A stretch of DNA of 64,000 nucleotides from an uncultured Ruminiclostridium sp. (GTDB lineage Bacteria; Bacillota; Clostridia; Oscillospirales; Ruminococcaceae), in NCBI GenBank assembly GCA_944388385.1, contig CALXIO010000011.1, positions 1-64,000 on the forward strand. Direction: 5' to 3'. A program made the translations under genes and the position numbers. How positions within the stretch are numbered: the stretch's first letter is position 1; every line of letters begins with the position of its first letter. The notes beneath the pieces are model-generated. The model did no database searches and was not told the origin of the DNA. It saw only the letters and a program-made list of their open reading frames with translations. This document shows positions 1 through 8,595 of this stretch, piece by piece.

Positions 1-11
1 TTGCCATAAAA

Positions 12-51
12 ATATGCACCTCCAAAAGTGTCTAACTTTTGGGGTGCATAT
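12..51. repeat. Inverted repeat / probable terminator
   Basis: Arms at 12-28 and 36-51 are complementary apart from one bulged base, around a 7-base loop. Read on the minus strand the hairpin is followed by a T-rich run, so it can terminate the nitroreductase operon that ends at 71. The arm sequence also resembles ends of IS3-family elements as I remember them, so a solo IS end is an alternative. No transposase is visible. Confidence 0.6.
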
Positions 52-70
52 CAAAAGGGTCGGTATTTTT

Positions 71-598
71 TTATTCAATATAAAATACTCTGTTTTCCTT
101 TCGTGGGATAATGCCGGGATATTCACAATCCGCATAACCAAGCGCCAGATGACCGATACCCTCAAAATCCCCCTTTATGCCAAGAGAGGTAAGAAGGGCT
201 TTATATTCATCCGTCATAAATTCCTCCTTTGCCCTGTGAATCCAGCAGCTGCCAAGACCTAAGGTATGGGCGGCAAGCATCATGTTGCCAAGGGCAAGAG
301 AGCCGTCATAAATATAGGTGGGGAACTGCTTATCTGCAAGCACTATAAGAATACAGGGTGCATTATAAAAGGGATCGTGATTTTCAGGCATACCGGCAAT
401 TTCCCCGTTTATTTTGGAAATTTTATCCCTTAGTGTCTTATCGGTTACCGCAATTATAACAGGGGACTGGAAATTTCGTCCGCTGGCGGCATAAAGTCCT
501 GCCTCAATTACCTTATCTATAAGCTCCCTCGGGACTGCATCCCCTTTGAATTTTCTTATACTGCGTCTTTCCTTCATGGCATTTAAAACTTCGTTCAT
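71..598 (-). CDS. Nitroreductase family protein
   Basis: A 175-residue protein of the FMN-dependent nitroreductase family, which reduces nitro, quinone or flavin substrates with NAD(P)H in the cytoplasm. The N-terminal RRSIRKF motif binds the FMN phosphate in this family. The middle (SLALGNMMLAAHTLGLGSCWI) is the conserved helix and strand near the flavin. The C-terminus GYADCEYPGIIPRKENRV also fits. It is short, as in the minimal members of the family. Its ATG overlaps the stop of the upstream YjbR-like gene by 4 bases, so the two are cotranscribed. The substrate cannot be told from sequence. Confidence 0.88.
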   Translation of the reverse strand: MNEVLNAMKERRSIRKFKGDAVPRELIDKVIEAGLYAASGRNFQSPVIIAVTDKTLRDKISKINGEIAGMPENHDPFYNAPCILIVLADKQFPTYIYDGSLALGNMMLAAHTLGLGSCWIHRAKEEFMTDEYKALLTSLGIKGDFEGIGHLALGYADCEYPGIIPRKENRVFYIE

Positions 599-951
599 TT
601 TTTCTTACCCTCCGTTAAAGTATAGCTAAGATCAATAAGGCTTTTTATCCGCTTGTCATCCACCCTGTCAAGCAAAATAGTAAGCCATTTTTCCTTATTC
701 ATATGATATGCCGGCAAAAATCCCGGCTGGCATCTGAGAGAGCCGATAAGCACAGGGTCGCACTTAACATTAAGTATATCCATATTGCCCTCTCCTTCGA
801 TTTTCAGCTTGTCACAGCCTACATTCATAATAAGGGCATACCATTTTTTGTTTTCCTTATGCCTTATTACTGCATTGTCATCGTTCCATGGATATTCGGC
901 AACACCGCCGTATTTTCTTTTAGCGTATGCAAATAGCTGTTTTCGGGTCAT
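595..951 (-). CDS. MmcQ/YjbR family protein
   Basis: A 118-residue protein resembling the MmcQ/YjbR family, small cytoplasmic proteins with a CyaY-like fold and no firmly known role. Family features are the N-terminal helix, the WNDDNAVIRHKENKKWYALIM strand pair and the late PAYHMNKEKWLTILL segment. The frame is open upstream to 1017, but the ATG at 951 has a GGAG ribosome site about 8 bases upstream, so I chose it. It overlaps the following nitroreductase by ATGA, which suggests translational coupling. Function is unknown. The family call is from pattern recognition only. Confidence 0.75.
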   Translation of the reverse strand: MTRKQLFAYAKRKYGGVAEYPWNDDNAVIRHKENKKWYALIMNVGCDKLKIEGEGNMDILNVKCDPVLIGSLRCQPGFLPAYHMNKEKWLTILLDRVDDKRIKSLIDLSYTLTEGKKK

Positions 952-1030
952 ATAATCATCTCCGTATTTATTATATACCCTATCCCCGGTTTTTTCAAGT
1001 AAAGAAAACCCCTGCAATAGCAGGGGAATT

Positions 1031-1351
1031 TTATTTCTTTACTATCTTTGAAAATTCAAGAGCCTTTCCTAAATCTCCGTCCACTTTCAGCTTACCTAAA
1101 GTGAAAGCGGCAATAGGATCTAACTTGCCGTCAATCAGCTTTGTGAAATCCTTTGAATTTATAGTGATAGCGCAATTTCTGTCGATATACTCATAGGGCT
1201 CAATATTTATCTTGTGATCCTTTACCTCCACATAAAAGGTACCGGGATCAAGATCCTTGAGATTTACCTGCACCGCAAGGAAATCCACATTGGAAACATC
1301 AATACCCTCTGCCATTTTTCTAAGCTTTGTAATAATTTCAGGAAGAGCCAT
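1031..1351 (-). CDS. SCP2 sterol-binding domain protein
   Basis: A 106-residue protein that looks like a stand-alone SCP2 (sterol carrier protein 2) domain. The features seen are the central strand pair, a CAITINSKDFTKLIDGKLDPIAAF stretch and the KLKVDGDLGKALEFSKI ending, both typical of bacterial SCP2 proteins. SCP2 domains bind lipids or acyl chains; the bacterial ligand is unknown. A GAGGTGA ribosome site lies just upstream of the ATG. It sits only about 80 bases upstream of the YjbR-like gene on the same strand and could share its transcript. Confidence 0.8.
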   Translation of the reverse strand: MALPEIITKLRKMAEGIDVSNVDFLAVQVNLKDLDPGTFYVEVKDHKINIEPYEYIDRNCAITINSKDFTKLIDGKLDPIAAFTLGKLKVDGDLGKALEFSKIVKK

Positions 1352-1532
1352 TTTTCTTCACCTCACACTTTATTTGCCGAGTAAATCGGTATGCTTTTAT
1401 TTTACAACTTTATTTTAAAAAAGTCAACCTGAAAAAATAAAATGGGGTAAAAATTTTTCATCCCCTTAATTTCCCATTCATATTTCCGCTTTCCAATCAA
1501 AAAATATACTCAGAAATGAAAGGAGAATATAT

Positions 1533-1979
1533 ATGAACATTACAAAAAAAGAATATAAAACCATAGCAAAAAAGCATGAGGGTACATCAAAGCTGTATAT
1601 CACCCTGCCGAAGACATTTTTAATAGGGGGATTTATCTGCTGTATCGGTCAGTTTTTTATAAATCTCTATTCCTATCTTGGGCTCGATATTGAAAAAAGC
1701 GGAATTATGACTACTGTCACTTTGGTATTTCTAAGCGCCCTTTTAACAGGCCTTGGGCTTTATGAAAGAATAGCAAAGCACGCCGGGGCAGGAACCTTAG
1801 TACCTGTAACCGGCTTTGCAAATGCGGTGGTATCTCCGGCCATGGAATTTAAGTCCGAAGGTCTTATTTTAGGAACGGCGGCTAAGATGTTTGTTATTGC
1901 CGGCCCTGTGATAGTTTACGGCATTTTAGCCGCATTTATATATGGAATTATTTATTATATCACAGGCTTATTTATGTAG
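1533..1979 (+). CDS. spoVAC: Stage V sporulation protein AC
   Basis: A 148-residue integral membrane protein of the SpoVAC family. SpoVA proteins form the channel that moves calcium-dipicolinate into the forespore and releases it in germination. Four hydrophobic segments are visible (about residues 28-48, 59-77, 85-105 and 118-145). The family hallmark LGLYERIAKHAGAGTLVPVTGFAN is present. The ATG follows an AAAGGAG ribosome site. It is the first gene of a three-gene operon with spoVAD and spoVAE, the reduced arrangement usual in Clostridia that lack spoVAA, spoVAB and spoVAF. No clear sigma-A promoter is seen upstream; expression by forespore sigma-G is expected from family knowledge. Confidence 0.95.
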   Translation: MNITKKEYKTIAKKHEGTSKLYITLPKTFLIGGFICCIGQFFINLYSYLGLDIEKSGIMTTVTLVFLSALLTGLGLYERIAKHAGAGTLVPVTGFANAVVSPAMEFKSEGLILGTAAKMFVIAGPVIVYGILAAFIYGIIYYITGLFM

Positions 1980-1987
1980 GAGGGAAT

Positions 1988-3007
1988 ATGACACAAGGAA
2001 AAAAGGGCACTATAACCCTTACGGATAATGAAAACACGGTATCGGTACATTCCTATGCGGCAGCGGTGGGAAAAATGGAGGGTGACGGCCCCTTGGGGTC
2101 ATACTTTGACTATGTATCAAAGGGGGCACAGTTAGGAGAACCCACCTGGGAAAAATCCGAAAGCAAGCTGCAAAAATACGCCTTTGATATGGCGCTGAGA
2201 AAGGGACAGCTAACCCGTGAGGATGTGAGCTTTTACTTTGCCGGGGATCTTCTTAATCAATGTACCGTATCCGCTTATTCTGCACGGGAAAGCAACATTC
2301 CATACCTGGGACAGTATGGGGCTTGCTCCACAATGGCACAGACCCTTGCCATGGCAGGGGTATTTTCAAGGGGGAATAACAGCTACTGCGCCGCCATTAC
2401 CTCATCTCATTTTTGTTCAGCGGAAAGGCAATTTCGCTTCCCAATAAATTACGGAGGAGTAAGACCTCCCACCGCCCAATGGACAGCAACTGCGGCAGGA
2501 TGCTGTATAACAGGCACAGAGGACAAGTCCCCTTATCTTAGCAAGGCCACCATAGGAATAGTAAGGGATATGGGAGAAAAGGACGCAAACAACATGGGTG
2601 CGGCCATGGCGGGGGCAGCATACGACAGCCTGTCACGGCATTTTGATAATACAAACACAACGCCCTCAGACTATGACGGAATTTTCACCGGGGATTTAGG
2701 CCAGGTGGGAAGCGATATTCTAAAGGAATTATTTATAAAAGAGGGCAGGGATATAAGCATGGTACACAATGACTGCGGACTTATGCTTTATGACAGAAAT
2801 GAACAGGATGTTCATGCAGGAGGCTCAGGCTGTGGCTGTAGTGCAAGTGTACTTTGCGGATATATTCTTCCCGGGGTGGAAAGCGGCAAGTTTAAAAGAA
2901 TACTCTTTGCCGCCACAGGGGCTCTTATGTCCACCACCTTTGTACAGCAGGGAGAAAGCATACCGGGTATTTCCCATGTGGTGGAAATAACCCATGAAAG
3001 GATATAG
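1988..3007 (+). CDS. spoVAD: Stage V sporulation protein AD
   Basis: A 339-residue soluble protein with the thiolase-like fold of SpoVAD, the dipicolinate-binding subunit of the SpoVA channel. Family features are the early SYAAAVGKMEGDGPLGSYFD region, the YGACSTMAQTLAMAGVF segment at the position of the thiolase nucleophile, and the late GGSGCGCSASVLCGYILPG stretch. Length matches the family. It starts 8 bases after spoVAC, with an AGGAGGG site in the gap. Its stop lies one base before the spoVAE ATG, so the three genes form one transcript. Confidence 0.95.
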   Translation: MTQGKKGTITLTDNENTVSVHSYAAAVGKMEGDGPLGSYFDYVSKGAQLGEPTWEKSESKLQKYAFDMALRKGQLTREDVSFYFAGDLLNQCTVSAYSARESNIPYLGQYGACSTMAQTLAMAGVFSRGNNSYCAAITSSHFCSAERQFRFPINYGGVRPPTAQWTATAAGCCITGTEDKSPYLSKATIGIVRDMGEKDANNMGAAMAGAAYDSLSRHFDNTNTTPSDYDGIFTGDLGQVGSDILKELFIKEGRDISMVHNDCGLMLYDRNEQDVHAGGSGCGCSASVLCGYILPGVESGKFKRILFAATGALMSTTFVQQGESIPGISHVVEITHERI

Positions 3008-3008
3008 C

Positions 3009-3386
3009 ATGGATATTTTACTTGAATATTTAAAGGCATTTTTGGTAGGGGGAATACTTTGCGTCATAGGACAACTGCTTATTGATATTACAAAGCTCAC
3101 CCCGGCAAGAATACTTGTGTCCTTTGTGGTGGCAGGAGTAATCTTAGGGGCTCTTGATATATACGAGCCTGTTATTGACTTTGCCGGGGCAGGGGCAACA
3201 GTACCCCTTACCGGCTTTGGAAATATGCTTGCAAAGGGCATGAGAGAGGCTATTGATAAGGACGGCTTTATCGGAATTTTCACCGGGGGATTTTCCGCCT
3301 GCGCCGCCGGAGTATGTGCGGCAATAGTATTCGGATTTTTAGTAAGCATAATTTTTAAGAAGACCGACAGAACCTTACAGGAATAA
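3009..3386 (+). CDS. spoVAE: Stage V sporulation protein AE (SpoVAEb type)
   Basis: A 125-residue membrane protein of the SpoVAE (SpoVAEb) family. It has four hydrophobic segments and the family pattern KLTPARILVSFVVAGVIL followed by a GAGATVPLTGFGNMLAKG segment that resembles the matching part of SpoVAC. An in-frame ATG at 2994 gives five more residues. I chose 3009 because the AAAGGA just after 2994 is then correctly placed as its ribosome site. Third and last gene of the spoVA operon, followed at once by a terminator. Confidence 0.92.
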   Translation: MDILLEYLKAFLVGGILCVIGQLLIDITKLTPARILVSFVVAGVILGALDIYEPVIDFAGAGATVPLTGFGNMLAKGMREAIDKDGFIGIFTGGFSACAAGVCAAIVFGFLVSIIFKKTDRTLQE

Positions 3387-3416
3387 AAAAAGCTGCTCAT
3401 AAGAGCAGCTTTTATT
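3387..3416. terminator. Bidirectional terminator
   Basis: AAAGCTGCTC and GAGCAGCTTT arms around a short loop, with A-run before and T-run after. It ends the spoVA operon on the plus strand and overlaps the 3' end of the converging phosphoesterase gene. Confidence 0.85.
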
Positions 3417-4260
3417 TATCAGGTGAAATATTTACAAATACCAGCTCCGGGCGGTTAAAAACACGGGGTACAAACAGCAGGGTAGAGGGCTTCCACAGTC
3501 CTCTGCTTACAACATGGAAGGTTTTGCCGTGGGTGTAAAGTCCGCCGGCATATTTCGGGAAAAATCCCTGTCCCGGGGCATAAACGCCGTTTACAACACC
3601 GGGAATTATCCATTGTCCGCCATGGGCATGACCGGATAATATAAGATCAAAATTCCCCTTTAAATATTCCTCAATATCCTCAGGGAAGTGGGCAATAAGC
3701 ACCCTGTAACGTGTACTATCCTCAGGGGCAGTAACAGCCTCCAGCTGATTTACAAGCTCCCCGTCAACTTCATCATAGGCAAAGGCATCAAATATACCGC
3801 ATATCTCAATCTGACTGTTTTTAACGGTGATAACTTCACCATTACCCTCCAGTACCTTAACTCCCATATCCGAAAGAATTTTCTTTATTTTAAGGCTGTC
3901 GCCTCTGCTGTATTCATGGTTCCCCATGGAAAAATAGCAGGGGTATCTCTTTACCAGCTCCCTTACCGCAATAAAGGAATTTTCCGGCATATGGTCCATT
4001 GTCTTATCCGCAAGATCTCCCCCGAATACCACAATATCCGGCTTTTGCTTATCGACCTCGCCTATAAGCTGTGACTGTTTTTTTCCGTAAAGGCTGTCAT
4101 GAAGATCGGAAATAAAGGCGATCTTAATATCATCCTTAACCTTACTGCTTTTGAGATTGTAAAATACATTCAAAAGCCTCATATCACAGGCAATAGCGGT
4201 AAATACAGTGGCGGCAGTTACAGCAACAGCACAAAGGGCTATCTTAGTTTTTCTTTTCAT
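3412..4260 (-). CDS. Membrane-anchored metallophosphoesterase
   Basis: A 282-residue calcineurin-like phosphoesterase. An N-terminal hydrophobic segment (about residues 7-25) acts as signal anchor, so the catalytic domain probably faces outward. Metal-binding motifs appear in order: SDLHDS (about residue 50), GGDLADK (about 80), GNHEYSRG (about 116), the AHFPED histidine and GHAHGGQW near residue 210. This spacing matches the YkuE/YaeI subgroup, some of which act on UDP-sugars or lipid phosphates. The substrate here is unknown. It follows the dCMP deaminase gene by one base, so the two are probably cotranscribed. Confidence 0.9.
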   Translation of the reverse strand: MKRKTKIALCAVAVTAATVFTAIACDMRLLNVFYNLKSSKVKDDIKIAFISDLHDSLYGKKQSQLIGEVDKQKPDIVVFGGDLADKTMDHMPENSFIAVRELVKRYPCYFSMGNHEYSRGDSLKIKKILSDMGVKVLEGNGEVITVKNSQIEICGIFDAFAYDEVDGELVNQLEAVTAPEDSTRYRVLIAHFPEDIEEYLKGNFDLILSGHAHGGQWIIPGVVNGVYAPGQGFFPKYAGGLYTHGKTFHVVSRGLWKPSTLLFVPRVFNRPELVFVNISPDK

Positions 4261-4261
4261 A

Positions 4262-4750
4262 TCAATAGCCTTCGCTACCCTTTAAGCTCTCATCATTTGC
4301 TATCCAGCTGTCAACGGTGATAGTCTTGAAATCTGTCTTTGATGTACGGATAATTACAGTAGCAATACCTGCATTTATAATAAGTCTTTTACACATAGAG
4401 CAGGGCTCCACATCGCCGTAAAGCTCACCGGTGGGGCCGTCATGACAGGCGAGATAAAGAGTAGCGCCTATCATATCTCTTCTTGAAGCGGAGATAATGC
4501 AGTTAGCCTCAGCATGAACAGAACGGCAAAGCTCATATCTCTGTCCTCTGGGAACATTCAGCTTTTCTCTTGTACATACACCAAGGTCAGAGCAGTTTGC
4601 AAGACCTCTGGGAGCACCGTTATAGCCTGTTGACACTATTTCGTCATTATGTACGATAATTGCACCGAAGTTTCTGCGAAGGCAGGTACCTCTTTCGCAT
4701 ACTGTTTCGGCAATATCCAGATAGTAGTTTATCTTATCACGACGGTTCAT
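4262..4750 (-). CDS. dCMP deaminase family protein
   Basis: A 162-residue zinc deaminase of the dCMP/ComEB family, which converts dCMP to dUMP for thymidylate synthesis. The zinc site is clear: HAEANCI supplies the His ligand and the catalytic Glu, and PCSMCKRLIINAGI supplies the two Cys ligands. The N-terminal region with Cys residues (CERGTCLRRNFGAIIV) is also typical of this family. A strong AAGGAGG ribosome site lies before the ATG. Naming it ComEB would imply a competence role that the context does not support. Confidence 0.92.
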   Translation of the reverse strand: MNRRDKINYYLDIAETVCERGTCLRRNFGAIIVHNDEIVSTGYNGAPRGLANCSDLGVCTREKLNVPRGQRYELCRSVHAEANCIISASRRDMIGATLYLACHDGPTGELYGDVEPCSMCKRLIINAGIATVIIRTSKTDFKTITVDSWIANDESLKGSEGY

Positions 4751-4841
4751 ATAAGTTCCTCCTTTAAAAATACATTTATATCAGTATACCATGTATAAGG
4801 GATTTTGTCAATTACGGCATTGTAAAGAAAGTATAAAAAAA

Positions 4842-4865
4842 TATCCCCGTGAATATCACGGGGAT
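4842..4865 (-). terminator. Terminator of cellobiose phosphorylase gene
   Basis: TATCCCCGTGA and its complement around a 2-4 base loop; on the minus strand it is followed by a run of T. It lies 12 bases past the stop of the gene at 4878. Confidence 0.85.
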
Positions 4866-4877
4866 AATTATATTTAA

Positions 4878-7379
4878 TTAGCCGAGAGTTACTTCAACAG
4901 TATGTGTACCACTTTCAAATGCAGGAACAACATTACCCTCAATAACATTACCGTCAACCACTACCTGCTTAACGCCTGCACAAACGTGGTTGGGGTTCTT
5001 TACTGTGATTTCGTAGGTAGCGCCTCTGAACAGTCTTGAAGCTGTGAAGCCGTCCCACTCGTGAGGAATGGAAGGATCAATCTTAAGACCGTCATATTCA
5101 GGCTTGATACCTAAGATATACTGTGATACAGCCACAAAGTTCCATGCCGCTGTACCTGTAAGCCAGGAGTTCTTAGCCTCACCGTGTCTGCTTGCATCCT
5201 TACCTGCAATCATCTGAGCATATACATAAGGCTCTGTGCGGTGAAGATCGGACATTTCCTCTCTGAATGCGGGAGCGATCTTTGAATAATATTCAAATGC
5301 CTTGTCGCCTCTGCCTACTGCCGCCTCAGCACAGATAATCCATGCGTTGTTGTGGCAGAAGATACCTGCATTCTCCTTATATCCCGGGGGATATGTGGAA
5401 ATTTCACCGTACTCAACAATATAGTGAGTAAATGCAGGATTGTTAAGAACAAGACCGTGCTTTGAGTTAAGATACTTGTCTACGCTGTCAAGAGTCTTGA
5501 TATCGTAGCCCTTGTCCTTACCGATGCCGGCAAGAACGCACCAGCCCTGGGGCTCAATGAAGATCTTACCCTCTTCACATTCGTGAGAGCCTACCTTATT
5601 ACCGTTGTGGTCATAAGCACGTAAGAACCATTCACCGTCATAGCCGTATTCTTCTGTGAGCTTTCTCATCTTGTCGATTTCAGCCTGAGCCTTGTCAGCC
5701 TCAGCCTTGTCGCCCTTAAGTAAGCACATATTTACATATTCGGGAGCAATAGCGCAGAACATACCTGCAATCATAACAGATTCAGCAACCTGGCTGTAGA
5801 AGGGAGGCTCCTTGAACATTTCCTTGTTGTTGAAGGTCTGGAAGGATTCGCCGGGCTTTCTTGAGAAGCAGGAAAGGTTAAGGCAGTCATTCCAGTCTGC
5901 ACGACCGCTTAAAGGAAGTCCGTGAGGACCTACCTTCTTAACTACATGATAGAATGCTCTCTTCATGTGGTCAAGCATTGTGTCAGCAAGCTCTTCCTTG
6001 TTCTCATAGGGAACCTTTTCATCAAGAATAGAAACATCGCCTGTTTCCTTGATATATGCCGCTGTAGCTAAAATCATCCACAGGGGGTCATCGTTGAAGT
6101 TAGAACCAAGCTCATGGTTACCCATCTTGGTAAGGGGCTGATACTGGTGGTATGCGCCGCCATCCTCAAGCATGGTAGCCGCAAGGTCGATAAGTCTTTC
6201 TCTTGCTCTTGCAGGAATCTGATGAACAAATCCCAAAAGGTCCTGGTTAGAATCTCTGAAGCCCATACCTCTGCCGATACCGCTTTCAAAGTAGGATGCG
6301 GATCTGGACATATTGAATGTAACCATGCACTGGTACTGATTCCAGATATTAACCATACGGTTGAGCTTTTCATCGGGAGAGTTTACGCTGTACTGACCGA
6401 GAAGGCTGTTCCAGTGTTCCTTAAGCTCAGCAAAGAGTGCGTCAGCCTTTTCTGCTGTGTCGCACATAGCCATCATTTCCTTAGCCTTTGCCTTATTTAC
6501 AATATTCTTCTTGCTGCCGCCGCTTGTGATGATTGTGCTGTTTTCATCAAGGTCGGGAGCAAACTTTTCTTCAAATGCGTTTTCAACATAACCAAGGCAG
6601 AATACATAGTCCTTGCTTTCGCCTGCCTCTAAGGTAACCTCAATATAGTGAGAAGCAACAGGTGACCAGCCGTCAGCTACTGACATTCCGGGCTTGCCGG
6701 CAAATACTGTCTGGGGAGCATCAAAGCCGTTATATAAGCCAAGGAAGGTTTCTCTGTCTGTATCAAAGCCGTTGATAGGAGCATTTACTGAATAGAATGC
6801 GTAGTGATCGCGTCTTTCCTTATACTCTGTCTTGTGGTAGATAACAGAACCGTCAATTTCAACCTCACCTGTGTTGAAGTTTCTCTGGAAGTTTGTGGTA
6901 TCATCATTGGCATCCCATAAGCACCACTCAATAAAGCTGAAGAGCTTGATTGTCTTCTTTGCACCGGTGTTGTTTGTGATCGTAACCTTCTGAATTTCGC
7001 CGTTGAAGTTCTGGGGAACAAAGAAGGTAATCTTTGCATTTATGCCCTTTGAGGAGCTGTTGATTATGGTGTAGCCCATACCGTGACGACATTCGTAGCT
7101 GTCAAGCTCTGTCTTTACGGGTGACCAGCCGGGATTCCATACATGGCCGTCATCGTTGATGTAGAAGTATCTGCCGCCCATATCAACAGGTACGTTGTTG
7201 TAACGGTAACGGGTGATTCTTCTCAGACGTGCATCCTTATAGAAGCAATAGCCGCCTGCTGTGTTTGAAATAAGTGAAAAAAATCCCTGTGTGCCGAGAT
7301 AGTTGATCCAGGGATAAGGGGTTTTGGGTGACGCAATGACATATTCTCTGTTATTATCGTCAAAATTACCGAATTTCAT
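4878..7379 (-). CDS. Cellobiose phosphorylase (GH94)
   Basis: An 833-residue cytoplasmic glycoside phosphorylase of family GH94. It splits cellobiose with phosphate into alpha-glucose-1-phosphate and glucose, saving ATP in cellulose degraders. The opening ([15 protein letters not shown], then [10 protein letters not shown]) is that of true cellobiose phosphorylases. The N-terminal beta-sandwich spans about residues 1-290, then a helical linker and the (alpha/alpha)6 barrel. [11 protein letters not shown] near residue 495 carries the catalytic Asp. No signal peptide, as expected. An AGGAGG site precedes the ATG and a sigma-A promoter lies at 7450-7478. The divergent AraC-type gene is the likely regulator. 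Cellobiose would come from the GH5 enzyme at 40.5 kb or similar. Related cellodextrin or chitobiose phosphorylases are less likely given the N-terminal match. Confidence 0.95.
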   Translation of the reverse strand: MKFGNFDDNNREYVIASPKTPYPWINYLGTQGFFSLISNTAGGYCFYKDARLRRITRYRYNNVPVDMGGRYFYINDDGHVWNPGWSPVKTELDSYECRHGMGYTIINSSSKGINAKITFFVPQNFNGEIQKVTITNNTGAKKTIKLFSFIEWCLWDANDDTTNFQRNFNTGEVEIDGSVIYHKTEYKERRDHYAFYSVNAPINGFDTDRETFLGLYNGFDAPQTVFAGKPGMSVADGWSPVASHYIEVTLEAGESKDYVFCLGYVENAFEEKFAPDLDENSTIITSGGSKKNIVNKAKAKEMMAMCDTAEKADALFAELKEHWNSLLGQYSVNSPDEKLNRMVNIWNQYQCMVTFNMSRSASYFESGIGRGMGFRDSNQDLLGFVHQIPARARERLIDLAATMLEDGGAYHQYQPLTKMGNHELGSNFNDDPLWMILATAAYIKETGDVSILDEKVPYENKEELADTMLDHMKRAFYHVVKKVGPHGLPLSGRADWNDCLNLSCFSRKPGESFQTFNNKEMFKEPPFYSQVAESVMIAGMFCAIAPEYVNMCLLKGDKAEADKAQAEIDKMRKLTEEYGYDGEWFLRAYDHNGNKVGSHECEEGKIFIEPQGWCVLAGIGKDKGYDIKTLDSVDKYLNSKHGLVLNNPAFTHYIVEYGEISTYPPGYKENAGIFCHNNAWIICAEAAVGRGDKAFEYYSKIAPAFREEMSDLHRTEPYVYAQMIAGKDASRHGEAKNSWLTGTAAWNFVAVSQYILGIKPEYDGLKIDPSIPHEWDGFTASRLFRGATYEITVKNPNHVCAGVKQVVVDGNVIEGNVVPAFESGTHTVEVTLG

Positions 7380-7403
7380 AGGATCCTCCTGAAAATTTTG
7401 TTT

Positions 7404-7421
7404 TAACGCATTATAGCGTTA
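7404..7421. promoter_or_regulatory. Palindromic operator candidate in the cellobiose phosphorylase leader
   Basis: TAACGC-N6-GCGTTA is a perfect inverted repeat with a 6-base centre, lying between the promoter and the ribosome site of the GH94 gene. No T-run follows, so it is more like a protein-binding site than a terminator. The binding protein is unknown. Confidence 0.45.
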
Positions 7422-7449
7422 CATAGTTACAGAAATAAATTCCTTCTTT

Positions 7450-7478
7450 ATTATAGAGGATTTGCTCAAAAACTTCAA
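7450..7478 (-). promoter_or_regulatory. Sigma-A promoter of cellobiose phosphorylase
   Basis: On the minus strand, -35 TTGAAG (7473-7478) and -10 TATAAT (7450-7455) with a 17-base spacer. The leader to the ATG is about 65 bases. A TGTAATCG motif lies just upstream of the -35 element at about 7485. Confidence 0.7.
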
Positions 7479-7611
7479 GTGTATGTAATCGTTTTTATGT
7501 AATTTTTTTATTGTGCCACCATAATTATTTTACATATTCCACAAATTGAAATAAGTAATTAGTGCAAAATGGACAAAAGTTAAAAAAATATGTAAAAATA
7601 TTGCTTAAACC

Positions 7612-7640
7612 TTTACACTTTTGTAAAAAAATGATATAAT
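7612..7640 (+). promoter_or_regulatory. Sigma-A promoter of the AraC-type gene
   Basis: TTTACA (7612-7617), 17-base spacer, TATAAT (7635-7640). The 316-base gap 7380-7695 holds the two divergent promoters and the operator candidate and no gene. Confidence 0.7.
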
Positions 7641-7695
7641 TGTATAGTAAAGAGGTATTATACTGTCGTTTACTGCCTATAGAAAGGAATTTACG

Positions 7696-8547
7696 ATGAA
7701 GTATATTGAATACCGCGAAAAGCGTGAACATGGCACCCGAGAATTTCCGTGCGCATTCTATCATGTAACGGAAATACACCCGAGATACAACATGATCCAC
7801 CACTGGCATAATGAATGTGAGCTTATCTTTGTTCACAGCGGAAAGCTGGAGATTTCCGTTGACGGCAAGGATAGGGTATTGAATGAAGGGGAAAGCACTT
7901 TTATTATAGGAGGCTCCATGCACGGAGCTATGCCCTACAACTGCATCTATGACTGTGTGGTTTTTGATGCAGCGTCACTTGTTAAATGCAGTCAGAGCTG
8001 TGCTGCACAGGTTCAGCCTATGCTTAACCGTGAAAAGTCAACCATACCGGTTTTCCCGGCTGAAAGCGAGCCCTCAAAGCTCCTTCGTGCTATATGCGAA
8101 ATACTGGCAAATAAGAATACCGGTTATGAGCTTTATGCACAGGGTCAGTTGTTATGTTTGCTCGGCAGCATCATCAGAAACAATTATTTCCTCGCAGACA
8201 GCGAGCTTCCCGCAAGCGATCTCAAGAAAATCAGCAAGTTCAAGAAGGTACTGAGCTATATTGAAGAGCATTACAGAGAGCCTATTACCTTAGAAGAGCT
8301 TGCCAATCAGTGCGGCATGAACAGAAACTATTTCTGCCGTGCTTTTAAGGAATACACTAAGAAGACGCCTGTAGAATACCTCAATTATTACAGAATAGAA
8401 TCTGCCTGTGAGCAGATCGTGAGCACCGACGAAAAGCTCATCAATATAGCCATGAACTGCGGCTTTAATGATTACAGCTATTTTATCAAGGTGTTCAAAA
8501 GTCAGAAGGGTGTAACTCCCAGAGACTATTGCAGAAAGAGCTTTTAA
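7696..8547 (+). CDS. AraC family transcriptional regulator
   Basis: A 283-residue regulator. The N-terminal half is a cupin-like ligand domain: HHWHNECELIFVHSGKLEISVDG near residue 35 and the EGESTFIIGGSMHGAMP segment are typical. The C-terminal 100 residues are an AraC/XylS double helix-turn-helix: PITLEELANQCGMNRNYFCRAFKEYT, then NIAMNCGFNDYSYFIKVFKSQKGVTPRDYC. It is divergent from the cellobiose phosphorylase gene and shares its intergenic region, so I infer that it senses a sugar, perhaps cellobiose, and controls that gene. The ATG has a GAAAGGA site upstream. A hairpin directly follows the stop. Confidence 0.93.
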   Translation: MKYIEYREKREHGTREFPCAFYHVTEIHPRYNMIHHWHNECELIFVHSGKLEISVDGKDRVLNEGESTFIIGGSMHGAMPYNCIYDCVVFDAASLVKCSQSCAAQVQPMLNREKSTIPVFPAESEPSKLLRAICEILANKNTGYELYAQGQLLCLLGSIIRNNYFLADSELPASDLKKISKFKKVLSYIEEHYREPITLEELANQCGMNRNYFCRAFKEYTKKTPVEYLNYYRIESACEQIVSTDEKLINIAMNCGFNDYSYFIKVFKSQKGVTPRDYCRKSF

Positions 8548-8578
8548 ATTATTCCCCACTTCTGTGGGGAATAATTTT
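8547..8578 (+). terminator. Terminator
   Basis: ATTATTCCCCAC and its complement around a TTCT loop, followed by TTTTG. It starts at the stop codon of the AraC-type gene. Confidence 0.8.
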
Positions 8579-8595
8579 GTGTAAAGGACAGCACT

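Noticed and set aside
2825..3400. 191-residue minus-strand frame across spoVAD/spoVAE
   Set aside because: Antisense shadow of a well-matched operon; no homology recognised.
7485..7498. Catabolite-responsive (cre) site upstream of the GH94 gene
   Set aside because: It fits TGWAANCGNTNWCA only until the last positions; too weak to list as a feature on its own.
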